A stretch of DNA of 64,000 nucleotides from Branchiostoma belcheri (GCF_001625305.1 NW_017804420.1:568884-632883), one strand, 5' to 3'. Shown: positions 24,501-31,212, counted from the stretch's first letter. Notes: a model not told the origin generated them from the sequence alone. Numbers and translations: made by a program.

Positions 24501-25901
24501 TTTCTTGTTTAGTTTGCCATACATTGTACCATGTGCAATTGTCCTTCTTCAATCAACTTACATGTACCATGGCTGATTCGTCCAATTTTTGACATTGAAG
24601 CAGTTTAATCTACAATTACAATCATGTAAACTTAAGGCATACTTAGAAGTTTTTTTCTTTCATTCTTCCTCATTTGCAGGCTCTGATGACGGAACCATCC
24701 GGATCTGGTCAGCTAACACGGGTGTCCACCTCACCAGGATGGACATGTACGTGGGGATCAGGGACCTGAAGGTGACACTTGATGGAACACATGTCATCGT
24801 GCACCTGACCGACAAGGCCGTCGTGCCCATCTTACAGCTGCTTAATGGGAAGGTGGAGGAAGTCAAGTTCAGTAGTGAGACCACTCTTGATGGTAAGACG
24901 TGAATAATTTCATCAGGATGGCAAGAGACTTTATAAGAGGGCTCTTTATTCAACAATCAGTGGGGTTTTCACTTCCTGCATTTTGGTGACCGTCTGTCAC
25001 CTTCTTCAGGGCAACAATGACTCTGATTTGCACTGTAGCTAGGTGTTGTTTATTGGGACATGTAACTCTACATTTGGGACCACACTTTGTAATTTTGCAG
25101 CAGAACACCTGGCTATAGTACAAATCTGTAATTGGTGCCCTGAAGAAGGTGACAGATGGTCACTGAAATGTCAGTCAAAATGCATATTTAAGTAATTCTT
25201 ATACAGCAGACTTGGATTTTGTTGACAGTCAGTGGGGCCTTGACAGCATGATTTAATGCTGCATTCATAATCTGTTTCTAATGAAATCTGATGAATCCTA
25301 TGAATATTGCCTGTTTTACTAGAATTTGTTCAGGGAATGCTAAAAAAATGTTTGTCTTTGCATGCCAATTAGATGAATTGAAAGTCAGGTAGGTGTTTAA
25401 AAAATGGGGTTTTGATTCTGATATAATGTTGGATTAGATGAAGCCATTTTGAGTTTCAGATAATAGAATTACGTGATGATGATCACTATTTTATGATTTG
25501 TATAGAAAAAAATGTTTGATTTTGTTGAAAATCAGTGTTAGATTAAACTATAATTTTTTTTTAATGCACATCTGTCCAGTCTTATTTCTTTTGTCCTTGG
25601 ACATGTTAAAAATCTAGCAAGTGTCTGGATATCAACAAAAAAAAAGCTGAAATTTGTTTTTGTTCTGACATGTGCAGACGACAAGAAGAGAAAAGCCAGT
25701 CAGACCCAGAAGACGGCCCCGGGGGCGACTGGTGGCAGCCGACTCTTCGCAAACGGTAGGAAAAGCACGCGGGGCAAAAAGCAGAGCAGCCGGGCGAGAC
25801 TCAACAGCGGCGGTTCTGAGTCCGTCAGCTCCGGCTACCATTCCAACAACCAGCCCACCCCGAAACATCGGAAAAAGTCCAAAATGTGCCAGATCGTGTG
25901 A
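6578..25901 (+). CDS. NACHT and WD40 repeat protein (NWD1/NWD2 family), 25 exons, 5' end missing
   Basis: This is a STAND-type signalling NTPase, expected to be cytosolic or membrane-attached: the NACHT module binds ATP and the WD40 propellers act as sensor or scaffold. Exons: 6578-6663, 8381-8497, 8991-9090, 9658-9760, 10332-10483, 11080-12134, 12559-12769, 13261-13401, 13993-14127, 15337-15492, 15908-16141, 16659-16799, 17042-17128, 18016-18157, 18699-18864, 19246-19467, 19932-20192, 20497-20676, 21205-21384, 21978-22171, 22732-22859, 23233-23411, 24017-24212, 24680-24892, 25678-25901. All introns are GT..AG, phases agree at every junction, and the total is exactly 1,667 codons plus TGA. 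Layout in window residue numbers: DUF4062/TIR-like about 1-135; NACHT about 340-600 (Walker A 366-373, Walker B Asp 457); helical linker about 700-905; WD40 repeats about 907-1590; basic tail ending CQIV. Human NWD proteins are of similar length, from memory. The exon with the start codon and the expected RVFxSSTF strand was not found. Confidence 0.93.
6762..7127. mobile_element. GGCC-ended foldback, subfamily A (366 bp), in intron 1
   Basis: The TIRs begin GGCCACACCAATTTAATTTC and mirror at the right end. Exact TTA duplications lie at 6759-6761 and 7128-7130. The internal sequence matches the element at 14576-14932. No ORF. Confidence 0.88.
7484..8000 (+). repeat. Dispersed repeat split by a nested insertion
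   Basis: ACTGTAATTCACTT...GTCTGAGAAA...GACATGTTCA (7484-7571) and GGTACAGAAGTGA... (7916-8000) are the two halves of a repeat seen uninterrupted at 9305-9490. The 344 bases between them are a separate hAT-like element. Confidence 0.7.
7572..7915. mobile_element. hAT-like MITE rich in GGTGCACC words (344 bp)
   Basis: The ends are CAGGGCTTGAAA and TTTCGAGCTCTG, the CAGGG-type terminus of hAT elements. Inside, GGGTGCACTGGTGCACCCA-like words occur in both orientations. The flanks ATACCGTG and CCACCATG agree at 5 of 8 positions, fitting a decayed 8-bp TSD. The same family occurs at 9838-10139. Confidence 0.7.
8381..8497 (+). CDS. NWD-type gene, exon 2 (residues 30-68)
   Basis: Encodes LVDMHHEWLTDS...RRLQELRDCYNVSCGPFFV in phase 0/0. 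The NWD equivalents read VVD.RWG... and end in FV before GxRYG, so the intron falls at the expected place. Confidence 0.9.
8991..9090 (+). CDS. NWD-type gene, exon 3 (residues 69-101)
   Basis: Encodes SIIGDRYGECPLPQHINEIE and then FCHVRDTAIQLGK. The GDRYG.CPLP word matches the conserved G.(R/K)YG..P.P of the NWD N-terminal domain. The acceptor is CTATCCAG and the donor leaves phase 1. Confidence 0.9.
9658..9760 (+). CDS. NWD-type gene, exon 4 (residues 102-135)
   Basis: Encodes DVSLLEEWYVKDENAVPPEY then VLQPIEAKLPHYGD, continuing the N-terminal domain (LL..WY..DENAVPP.Y.L is characteristic). It runs from phase 1 to phase 2, with acceptor TTTTCAG and donor CAGGTAAGG. Confidence 0.92.
9838..10139. 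mobile_element. hAT-like MITE rich in GGTGCACC words (302 bp), second copy
   Basis: The ends CAGGGCTCAAAA and TTTCGAGCCCTG mirror each other. TAGTA lies immediately outside both ends (9833-9837, 10140-10144). It shares the GGTGCACCAGTGCACC words with 7572-7915 but in the opposite orientation. It lies in intron 4. Confidence 0.75.
10140..10320. repeat. Degraded relative of the GTCGGCAGAA foldback family
   Basis: GTCGGCAGTACATAC, GTTTTCAAATGTTGTG and GCAAAATTCTGATGCAACAT match parts of the elements at 17148-17412 and 27493-27744. It runs almost up to the exon 5 acceptor. Confidence 0.45.
10332..10483 (+). CDS. NWD-type gene, exon 5 (residues 136-186)
   Basis: Encodes SEENEELMDHYHNVWLNTFN then ALQDLLYKSAQAAHQRRAIS and TKQLSKYQLS. 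It is predicted helical and completes the region N-terminal to the NACHT module. It starts in phase 2 and ends in phase 1. Confidence 0.9.
10744..11045 (+). repeat. Dispersed repeat R2, intact copy, in intron 5
   Basis: AGCAGATTTTAGGAGGGAAA through GACCAATTATTTGAG and CCACCCAACCAGCTATTCC matches 42060-42540, where the copy is split by a nested insertion. It happens to stay open in the frame of exon 6, which makes the exon look 82 codons longer than it is. Confidence 0.7.
11080..12134 (+). CDS. NWD-type gene, exon 6: NACHT NTPase core (residues 187-538)
   Basis: This exon of 351 full codons carries the nucleotide-binding module. P-loop GGQGSGKS sits at residues 366-373, after SKPIVLY and before AVIGKVATSLADW. 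Walker B is VILLDGVERL, with Asp457 and Glu460 where NACHT proteins have hhhhDGhDE, so the second acidic residue is present but the word is altered. A sensor-like strand, GIKMVLSMTD, follows. The 5' boundary is the AG at 11078-11079 (TTTCTCCAG), which keeps phase 1. The upstream in-frame Met at 10833 is intronic repeat and not the start. The donor is AGG/GTGAGT. Confidence 0.95.
12240..12558 (+). repeat. Degenerate 30-33 bp minisatellite filling intron 6
   Basis: Units of the form GTTCTGAAGTGTTGTACCTT + GCTGTCCTGTCT repeat about nine times with substitutions and small indels. The last unit ends GCTGTCCCATCTACAG and is itself the 3' splice site of intron 6. Confidence 0.85.
12559..12769 (+). 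CDS. NWD-type gene, exon 7 (residues 539-608)
   Basis: Encodes VLLKNALQEPCSPLMLTLLC, then REVESGSPQLCQNG...SAEEAANIIFDGLESRHDQV. The SPLMLTLLCREV word (P-L-L/M helix after the NTPase core) is typical of NACHT arm helices. It runs from phase 0 to phase 1. Confidence 0.93.
13261..13401 (+). CDS. NWD-type gene, exon 8 (residues 609-655)
   Basis: Encodes GRAGVTETELLCMLSCCDAI, then a Cys-containing loop and FPHTFWAAIKHDL. This is the winged-helix-like segment (G.TE.EL...LS.CD....) after NACHT. Both junctions are phase 1. The last 120 bases of the preceding intron contain repeat R4, also seen near 46420-46480. Confidence 0.93.
13480..13640 (-). mobile_element. LINE reverse-transcriptase C-terminal remnant, minus strand
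   Basis: The reverse strand translates GRQMKRWLNNIKEDFHHFSL followed by DRCKWQAAIK and a stop. The R.RKRW..N..EDL......DR.KWR pattern closes the ORF2 of many LINEs. It is short and broken, and lies in intron 8. Confidence 0.5.
13993..14127 (+). CDS. NWD-type gene, exon 9 (residues 656-700)
   Basis: Encodes DNVMTVSLLDGVLVVHLAHE then AFQKVALERYGGGEQPIRKQ. The HLAHEAFQKVALERY word corresponds to the (Y/W)H..F.E.A.ERY helix of NWD and related STAND proteins. Phase 1/1. Confidence 0.93.
14576..14932. mobile_element. GGCC-ended foldback, subfamily A (about 357 bp), in intron 9
   Basis: The ends CCACACCAATTTAATTTCTT and GAAATCAAATTGGCGTGGCC are inverted copies, and the interior matches 6762-7127. 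The left terminal GGCC has become GACC and no clean flanking duplication remains, so this is an older copy. Confidence 0.82.
15337..15492 (+). CDS. NWD-type gene, exon 10 (residues 701-752)
   Basis: Encodes a Ser/Thr/Pro/Asn-rich loop (DILSGSHGESKLSPSHINAE onward) followed by FNIRQQNELWYQLVLA. The second half starts the helical linker before the propellers. Phase 1/1. Confidence 0.88.
15543..15590 (+). repeat. (TG)n microsatellite
   Basis: About 23 uninterrupted TG units lie 50 bp past the exon 10 donor. Shorter TG-rich runs follow at 15735-15795. Confidence 0.95.
15598..15692 (-). repeat. Dispersed repeat R1, partial inverted copy
   Basis: AATGTGTGGATCTGTCCTTG is the reverse complement of the core of R1 at 2655 and 18452. 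It is truncated at both ends. Confidence 0.65.
15908..16141 (+). CDS. NWD-type gene, exon 11 (residues 753-830)
   Basis: Encodes NLRDLKSKALCCFPYLLAKM and then a helical stretch ending IADGQQLGAQLISRLVSMK. This is an alpha-helical linker between NACHT and WD40, with the R.L.....YHL-like element where NWD proteins have it. Phase 1/1. Confidence 0.93.
16566..16615. repeat. Short AT-rich palindrome in intron 11
   Basis: CAACAAGTATTGTATAACAA and its near reverse complement TTGTATAACAATACTTGTTG face each other across a few bases, giving a hairpin with arms of about 23 bp. Confidence 0.6.
16659..16799 (+). CDS. NWD-type gene, exon 12 (residues 831-877)
   Basis: Encodes DKGDKALDSLIQQALEWGRN then HNKALLLPHTSWLITKQKSL. 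It continues the helical linker that leads into the first propeller. Phase 1/1. Confidence 0.92.
17042..17128 (+). CDS. NWD-type gene, exon 13 (residues 878-906)
   Basis: A small 87-bp exon encoding SATLGSFEDALCLFFNPVKI SALRKSLH. The acceptor AACTTAG has a weak pyrimidine tract, but phase 1/1 and the domain order support it. Confidence 0.85.
17148..17412. mobile_element. GGCAGAA-ended foldback element in intron 13
   Basis: Inverted ends GGCAGAATGTACTGTGCCTG and TACATTGTATGTTCTGCC enclose sequence related to the element at 27493-27744. No ORF, and no clear TSD. Confidence 0.55.
17750..17823 (+). repeat. 31-bp tandem repeat, 2.3 units
   Basis: The unit GGACCTTTACATAAAAAGTG + GACAAAAAAGT occurs at 17750-17780 and 17781-17811, with a partial third. 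It sits in a larger intronic segment containing G-runs (17500-17840) of unknown class. Confidence 0.9.
18016..18157 (+). CDS. NWD-type gene, exon 14: first WD40 strands (residues 907-953)
   Basis: Encodes GVRHMVTTADTQHVICTATD then HTISMYSVGSGEAVQTFEGH and KDNINCI. FEGHKDNINCI is the GH...V..h start of a WD repeat. It ends in phase 2. Confidence 0.93.
18452..18632 (+). repeat. Dispersed repeat R1, copy 2
   Basis: Nearly the same sequence as 2655-2835, including CACATTCAGCACCAAGGACA and TCAAACAAGTTAATCAGAAG. It lies within intron 14 and ends about 65 bp before the exon 15 acceptor. Confidence 0.75.
18699..18864 (+). CDS. NWD-type gene, exon 15: WD40 repeat (residues 954-1009)
   Basis: Encodes LSHSGKFFLSGSDDKTVQSW then CLETGQGLRTYSGHTAGVMC and MTLAHNDQIFATGAK. 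The SGSDDKTVQSW and GHTAGV words are standard WD40 elements. The donor is AAA/GTACGT. Confidence 0.95.
19246..19467 (+). CDS. NWD-type gene, exon 16: WD40 repeats (residues 1010-1083)
   Basis: Encodes DHIVRVFSFECREPQQVIEQ HTAAITCITL, then TAGADCRIHVWLLNKKKLLN and an acidic EEEPPKEEQ. The exon ends inside a charged linker. Phase 0/0. Confidence 0.95.
19932..20192 (+). CDS. NWD-type gene, exon 17: Lys-rich linker plus WD40 repeat (residues 1084-1170)
   Basis: It opens with KEKKPKKKKKKSEEDEPSDS, a basic run followed by acidic Ser-rich sequence with a CK2-like look, then a Pro-rich stretch. It returns to WD40 with VSMVLSKNNSFLVSGCENGD IHVWALTTG. This looks like a low-complexity insertion between blades. 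Phase 0/0. Confidence 0.93.
20245..20390 (+). repeat. Three imperfect copies of a CCAATCAGCAC.AAGGACAGG word
   Basis: CCAATCAGCACCAAGAGCA, CCAATCAGCACTAAGGACAG and TGATCAGCACCAAGGACAGG are spaced about 50-70 bp apart in intron 17. The origin is unknown. Confidence 0.6.
20497..20676 (+). CDS. NWD-type gene, exon 18: WD40 repeat (residues 1171-1230)
   Basis: Encodes VTCVAIANDSVFAALGCENG SILVFNIRTKALMHTLLGHQ APVTDVAISHDDHFILSAAE. One repeat ends and the next begins (LLGHQAPVTDVAIS). Phase 0/0. Confidence 0.95.
21205..21384 (+). CDS. NWD-type gene, exon 19: WD40 repeat (residues 1231-1290)
   Basis: Encodes DDTVHVWNLDKMPVDREETD SISKSVTCVTVGTVERDGSS then IALSGGKDGSCKLWSMDTYK. VHVWNL and GGKDGSCKLW are WD40 strands. 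Phase 0/0. Confidence 0.95.
21735..21905 (+). mobile_element. ACCTTCG-ended repeat fragment with (TG)n, in intron 19
   Basis: TTACCTTCGCCAAGAAGGTT followed by TG-rich DNA and TTTATACTTGGTAGGTGGGT resembles the left part of the element at 33092-33604. Only one end is visible. Confidence 0.5.
21978..22171 (+). CDS. NWD-type gene, exon 20: WD40 repeat (residues 1291-1354)
   Basis: Encodes LHHLQDHVKAITCVALSSNG TFAVSGSEDTTIKVWSVDNG LVVLSFVEHSAPIAYVTVTS. SGSEDTTIKVW is a near-consensus WD40 motif. It ends in phase 2. Confidence 0.96.
22732..22859 (+). CDS. NWD-type gene, exon 21: WD40 repeat (residues 1355-1397)
   Basis: Encodes ILSADIKNSLKLWQAESGNI then LLSCTGPSLLVAVTPDNQNA VS. It starts in phase 2 and ends in phase 1. 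Confidence 0.94.
23233..23411 (+). CDS. NWD-type gene, exon 22: WD40 repeats (residues 1398-1457)
   Basis: Encodes GDRDNVMKIWTLSDGKVVQS IKHVDSISCIAISLDSQLCV TGSHDMSLKVWEAKTGKLTQ. Two partial repeats. It starts in phase 1 and ends in phase 0. Confidence 0.96.
24017..24212 (+). CDS. NWD-type gene, exon 23: WD40 repeats (residues 1458-1522)
   Basis: Encodes ILAGHDDVVTCVQVAEQKQR VVSGSVDKTVIVWNLNTGQI EQTLSGHTGTVTCLGLANDA DTVIS. Both GH and W-containing strands are near consensus. It ends in phase 1. Confidence 0.97.
24222..24272 (-). mobile_element. Solo LINE 3'-tail unit in intron 23
   Basis: GTATCTGTATAGCCCGTATA + ACCGCC...CGGCGTAACACACCAG is the same unit that ends the LINE at 48620-48980 and makes up the array at 35279-35662, here on the minus strand. 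Confidence 0.75.
24680..24892 (+). CDS. NWD-type gene, exon 24: last WD40 strands (residues 1523-1593)
   Basis: Encodes GSDDGTIRIWSANTGVHLTR and then a divergent blade through KAVVPILQLLNGKVEEVKFS. The first strand is consensus WD40; the remainder is degenerate and closes the second propeller. Phase 1/1. Confidence 0.95.
24977..25187. repeat. Foldback with two facing CTGAAGA-hairpin-GAAA-type motifs, in intron 24
   Basis: TGACCGTCTGTCACCTTCTT (left) and AAGAAGGTGACAGATGGTCA (right) are inverted copies, and the homology continues outward through TGCATTTT/AAAATGCA. Each arm contains one copy of the small structured motif described in the findings. Confidence 0.75.
25678..25901 (+). CDS. NWD-type gene, last exon 25: basic tail ending CQIV (residues 1594-1667)
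   Basis: Encodes a Lys/Arg/Ser/Gly-rich tail (DDKKRKASQTQKT..., GRKSTRGKKQSSRARLNSGG, SESVSSGYHSNN) ending KHRKKSKMCQIV and TGA at 25899-25901. Low complexity and no fold are apparent. The last four residues form a CaaX-like box after a polybasic run, suggesting prenylation and membrane attachment; this is inferred from the motif only. Confidence 0.93.
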
Positions 25902-27300
25902 GCGCGAGTAGTGGAGTGTGTGCCAAACGTCTCCAATTAATGGGAGGAGGAGGAGGACCCGGATTCTCAGCGACAACTTTGTCAGCGGACAAATACACGT
26001 AGGGTTGGTACTGTGTATAATCTCATTGGTTATTCTATCAGTGTAAGTTTTGGTAGTGGGTAGTGCAAGACATTTCTCACAGGAATTAACGAGAGGAGTA
26101 GTCCATTTTGGTGCATTTTGATGGGAACAGTTTCATGTAACTCTCAAGCTTATGGAAAGAATGTAAATGTGGAAATATACATTAAGTAAAGATGCTGGAC
26201 AGGTGTATTTATTTGAGTCGATGGGCCCTAAAAAAATGTTTATTTTACTTTTTGTGTGTTAATGTCAACTCTTGAATATAATGTTACAAAATATATATTA
26301 TATATCTATATATCTATAATAATATATTTCATGTAGTTATTCAGTAGCTGAAGAGTCATAGTTGTGGTCTATTGTAAGTTGTCTGAAGAATTGTTATAAT
26401 AGGTACTAGATAATGTTGAAAAGTGTCACAAAGTTATAATATAGATGTGTCTTTGGCATTTACATGTACCTATTGCAAATATAAGACACAGCATTGTTAT
26501 TTTATTGTTGCAACAGTGTGTATAATTATTCTTATTTGAAGTGCAGTATAAGCTGAATATGCAACATTGTTCAATGCTTTTTAGGATATGTGAATTAGAA
26601 AACGTCCAACTAGTTGCTGGGTGGCTGGTTGCAATTTTTATTTTGTTGCATTACAAGACAAAGTTTAAAATTAATTCATAGTATTTAACTATTTATTTTA
26701 TTTTATTGAAATTGCAACATAAAACAACATATTATTACATTGATCATATATAACATGCATACTATTGTTTTTTTAAAGAGAAAACATGAAGTTTTTGTGT
26801 TTATTAATTGTATAAAGATCATATCTACATGTAGTTGTATAAGGTGAAACAAATTGCAGTCGGAACAGATGACAAAAAGACAGAATGTTTTAAGTTAAGT
26901 ACAATTTTGTAGTATTAAATGAAACTAGGTACAAAGATTCAATACTCATTATTTGAGTGAGAAACATTCAGATCTTTGTTGTATCATTTTTAACCTTTTT
27001 TTATTCTTAAAAGACTTAAAATCCAGTCAGTGAAGGTTTACAAATGGACTGTACGATTTCCAAATAGCCATTATAATACATGGAGACAATTCTTTGTAGT
27101 TATGACATTTTGTAAAATTTCCAAAGCTGTCTTAATTAATTTGTTTAACATTATACATAATATTTTCTTTCTTGATTTATGAGGGGGTTCAACAGTTTGT
27201 CAGGTTATTCTTAACATGATATCACATCCAAGTGTTCTATTTCTAATGTAGATGTGTTGCTTGTGTTTACATTGTTACTGTGATATCTAGACAATAAAAA
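25902..27300 (+). other. Probable 3' UTR of the NWD-type gene with polyadenylation signal
   Basis: AT-rich non-coding sequence follows the stop. AATAAA at 27293-27298 (in GACAATAAAAAATAATT) is the best canonical signal; its use is inferred. An AT-only tract lies at about 26285-26330. No ORF or RNA gene was seen. Confidence 0.5.
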
Positions 27301-27492
27301 ATAATTATTGTATACCCCAGATATTTCTTAGCTTCTATATGTAAAGAATCCTAATAGTATGTTTTCTCAGTTGAGAATTTGGTACACTAATATTGACACG
27401 TTTTGTGTCCGCATCAAGTATTTTATTGAAGGCAACAAAATTTACTGACAAATCAACCACTGCACAGGGACGATGTGAATCTTATTTGCAAA

Positions 27493-27744
27493 AGCACGTC
27501 GGCAGAACGTACAGCGCCTGCGTAGAACCCTGTATTTTCACGGTTTCCGGTGGATTTTTGGTCAACGTTGCATCAGAATTTTGCCTGTTGCAAAGGATAT
27601 CTTTTCCTACATAACATTTGGAAACTACAGACAGGATGTTAACCTTATATACGCGAATACGACCTTATATGAGACGTTCTGTTGAAGTGCTATGTACAAT
27701 ACATTACGGGCTTCGCGCAGGTGCAGTGCGTTCTGCCGACGTGC
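27493..27744. mobile_element. GTCGGCAGAACG-ended MITE with 9-10 bp duplication (252 bp)
   Basis: The left end GCACGTCGGCAGAACGTACA and right end GTGCGTTCTGCCGACGTGC form TIRs of about 30 bp. TATTTGCAAA stands at 27483-27492 and again at 27745-27754. A 9-10 bp TSD suggests a Mutator-like origin. No transposase. Confidence 0.8.
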
Positions 27745-28351
27745 TATTTGCAAACATTTCGAGCGATGTCCACCATCTTTGTTCATTATTTGATGCTGGA
27801 AGGGGAAGGGAACATAGTTTATTACTTTTTTCTTGCTCAAACCATTCACATATTCTTATCCAGCTAAAGACATATTTGATGTAATTTGGACAAATCTGTA
27901 TTCGCCATGCATCTTTAAACTTAAGCTGTCAAACATATTTGATATATTTGGGAATAGATTCTAAGGTGCGTTAAACTTATAATGTCACAGAAAAAGTTTT
28001 TTTGACAAAAAGAAAAAAAACAACAGAATGCTATATTTGTGCTTTGAAATTCTAACGCTCCCCAGAGAGAGTTGCTTTGAAAAAAGATAGGATTTTGCTT
28101 ATTAATAATTAGTGATGAAAGCCATAGGGATTGGTAAATGTTGACAATAATATTAGATGTTTCATTCTGTTGAAGACTGTACATGTGTTGTGCTGGTAAA
28201 TTGGTGTAAGTTGCAGTAGCAGCTATGTTGATGTGAATGTTCTGTCATAGAATCTGATGTAGATTCATCAGAAATAGTTGCTATGGGAATTTGTTGCTAT
28301 GGCAACATAGAACATTCCATATCTATTATTTTGTCCCTACAGCCCTACATG

Positions 28352-28561
28352 AGGGCCTGCATGGGGGGGTAGTGATTACGAATTACACAAAATTTTCGCC
28401 GCCTATTACGAATTACGTTAAGGTCTCAGAGCTGATTACGACTTTATGATTTGCGGCTAATGTCCAATTACGAATTACGTTGATTTTTGCGGAGGCTGCC
28501 TACGAATTACGAAGTCTAAAACGGCCTGATTACGCCTTACAAAAAAGGGCTTGCAGGCCCT
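28352..28561. mobile_element. 210-bp element of GATTACGAATTACG words with perfect 8-bp TSD
   Basis: The ends are AGGGCCTGCA and TGCAGGCCCT. CCTACATG flanks both sides exactly (28344-28351, 28562-28569). Inside, GATTACG and AATTACGAATTACG words recur about six times. The TSD length and AGGG-type ends suggest a non-autonomous hAT relative. Confidence 0.85.
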
Positions 28562-28863
28562 CCTACATGTAGCCTTTAAGTGCTACGTATGTTCAAATAT
28601 GCTGTCCTACACTACAGATTTAGGTAGTCAATTCTGTTGCCATTATTGCAAAGTTCTGTATATTGTATTTTTGTTTTAAGTTCTGATATAATGGTAACAA
28701 TGTTTTGTTCTCACTCACTCTGACTATCTCACTCTCTCTCCAGCTTGTTCAGAATCTTTTCATTACAAATGTAACTGTGCCTCTCTACGTCTATTTCAGT
28801 CTTAGCATCCTCTAGTACCATATACTTACAGCAACTAAATGAACGTTTGCCCCTGGTTGGTAT

Positions 28864-29025
28864 TGTAACAGTGGGGGGTTTATAGGCGCAACCAACTGAT
28901 CCGGCAAACGGGTCTAGACCTTTTAGCGGAGAGGTTAGAGTGTCTGCCTGTGGACTGGTGCCCGGGTTTGGTCGTGGGTTCGAACCCCGGCCCGGGACCA
29001 GTGGGGTTTTTACTGTCTCCACTTG
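28864..29025 (+). mobile_element. tRNA-derived SINE (family 2)
   Basis: GGGTCTAGACCTTTTAGCGG, A-box-like GAGAGGTTAGAGTGTC and B box GGGTTCGAACCCC precede GGTTTTTACTGTCTCC. The same layout lies inverted at 58425-58580. The long minus-strand reading frame through it is incidental. Confidence 0.65.
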
Positions 29026-29035
29026 TTTCTTACAG

Positions 29036-30778
29036 TATCTTCTATGAGTTTAAGCATTTTTTCTTAGCCTTCCAATGGCTTCTTTTACTATCAATGATTC
29101 CCGAATTTATATTGACTTATGCATGATTTGGTTCTTGCTATGCTAATACTAAAGCAATTAATTATTGTCTCTGTTTTGTGTTCTTTGACTCAGTAGTGAT
29201 ACATCTTAAAATGTTATACAAAACACTGTTTTACACTTTTTGATTATTACTGGAGTTTCTATTTTAATCATGTCTCTAACTACTTCTTTTAGGTATGAAT
29301 ATGAAATTCTGGTATAAAGTTCTACACTTCAAAATATAGAATGCTCGTATCAAGAAGGTTGCTTGACAATTGTTACAGATTTCTGTTAGGTTAGTTGAAA
29401 GACTCTACTGAGAGAATATACAAAACTGTATTGCTAAGGTTGCAACTTGCGCTGCAACTTTTGATCCAAAGGCAGGGTTGCAACCTTCACTGCTCTACAT
29501 TCACAGATCTGTTGGTAATTTGCTTGTAAAGGTTTGTCATGTTATAGTATAGTAGAAATTCTCTTGTGGCTAGCTGTTATTGAAGTGAAAAATTTGGCTA
29601 CCATGGTTGTAAAAGTACATTGTACCAAGCTAGTGACTGTCCAAGTTACATTTTATAGTGTAGAAGATAGACAGAAACCAATGTGCATTGTGTATTCGCT
29701 AGCCTGTTCCATACTGGTATACACTAGTTTGAAATGCTGTACAGACAGAAATTTAAACACATGGGGACAAAATTGACAGTCATATATATTATATAGTCAA
29801 GGGAGACAATGTTAAACATAACCATAACTGACACAGATTTGGTGCATTGAAGAGCCAGTGTCACAAAAAACATTGATGATAACCATAGTGTGAAACAGAC
29901 AGGCAATGTGCAATAAAAGTCAGGGCTTGAAATCAGTGCAACATTCCCATTGTCAAAGAACAGACTACATTGTATGATGTTTAGCAGGATTTGTCGGTCA
30001 ATGTTAAATGTGGATGTCAGGTCTTTCTGTCATAAAACCCACGATGTATTATGCATATAGCAAAGTAACTATATCTCTGCTGACATTTCTGACCAGACAA
30101 AATTCTGTGACCAGTAGTAAGATGTGCTTTAAGTCTGTATTCCATAATACAGAATTGACAATGTTGCAATGTTGTAGGCATGTAAAAGGCCAATTTCTCC
30201 TTATTGAGTACCATAATAGAGCAGTAGCACCTTAGAAAAATGTTTCTTACATCTTTGATTGACCAATGAACGAAAATTAGCTCATTTTCCTTACCTTCAA
30301 TGAAACAGCGTTTCACATGTAACTGCTGTCATCTTAAATTTCTTTTAAATATCACTTCATAATTCAAAACTGTGTGCCAAAACTGTTAAGTAACTGATAT
30401 ACTATAGGGCCCCGCTTACCAAATCAAAAGCACCTGGAGTAACATTGCAAGGTGCATTTTAAAAGCTTTTTGTGAATACTGTCGAAGACATCTTGAAATA
30501 TTTTGTGACACTATTAAAAGCTCTTTGGGAGCATTGATGTTATACAGTGTAACCAACCGTAGACTGTTCAGAGATGTTGATCACTCAGTGTATGTAATAC
30601 GACATGTCTGCAATTGTATTTATTTGGGCTTGTGCAATTCCAACAAGTTAAACAAGAAAGAAATGTGTAACTTGCAATATTTCTGTGTTGATTCATTAAA
30701 AGTGAGATTTACGACTTCTGCTTTTGTGTGTTTGTTCTTTTGATAGTGAGGCTTGCAAATTATGATCTTTGTCTCTTA
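29036..30778. other. No gene recognised
   Basis: AT-rich sequence with only short ORFs on both strands. The one regularity seen is a small inverted pair, AAGGTTGCAAC and GTTGCAACCTT, at about 29437-29490. Confidence 0.5.
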
Positions 30779-31209
30779 GGCCACACCAAGTGAATTTTAG
30801 GGATGACGTCCGCGCGCGCATTGATTTTGGCCTGTTCCTAGAAAAAACAACAAGAAATTCCGCTTCCTGTAACCATGCTGTAACTATGACCAAAGAGTCA
30901 CAACAGTGCCACAAATCGTCAGATTGACATGAAACCCGTAACGCGAAATGGGTAAAGAGCACATTTGCCGCAAAACAGGACAGGACGACAACTGCTGTTC
31001 CACCTGATTTATTGCTGTTTTGATGATGACTAAAAGACTTGCTTGTTACACTGTGTCACCTCATTCAATTTGTGTCCTAACATTTGTCGTCTCTTAGTAT
31101 ATTTCTAATCTAGACATTCTTGTTTTTAGGGCCGTTGTTTTTTTCGCCCTCTCGCATTAGATTTAGGGTCCCCAAAGGACGTCATCCATAAAATTTACTT
31201 GGTGTGGCC
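30779..31209. mobile_element. GGCC-ended foldback, subfamily B (431 bp)
   Basis: The ends are GGCCACACCAAGTGAATTTT and AAAATTTACTTGGTGTGGCC, followed inward by ATGACGTCCGCGCGCGCATT and its mirror. Exact TTA duplications lie at 30776-30778 and 31210-31212. Confidence 0.88.
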
Positions 31210-31212
31210 TTA

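Noticed and set aside
28729-29022. 97-codon minus-strand ORF
   Set aside because: It covers a tRNA-derived SINE; the peptide follows the B-box region.
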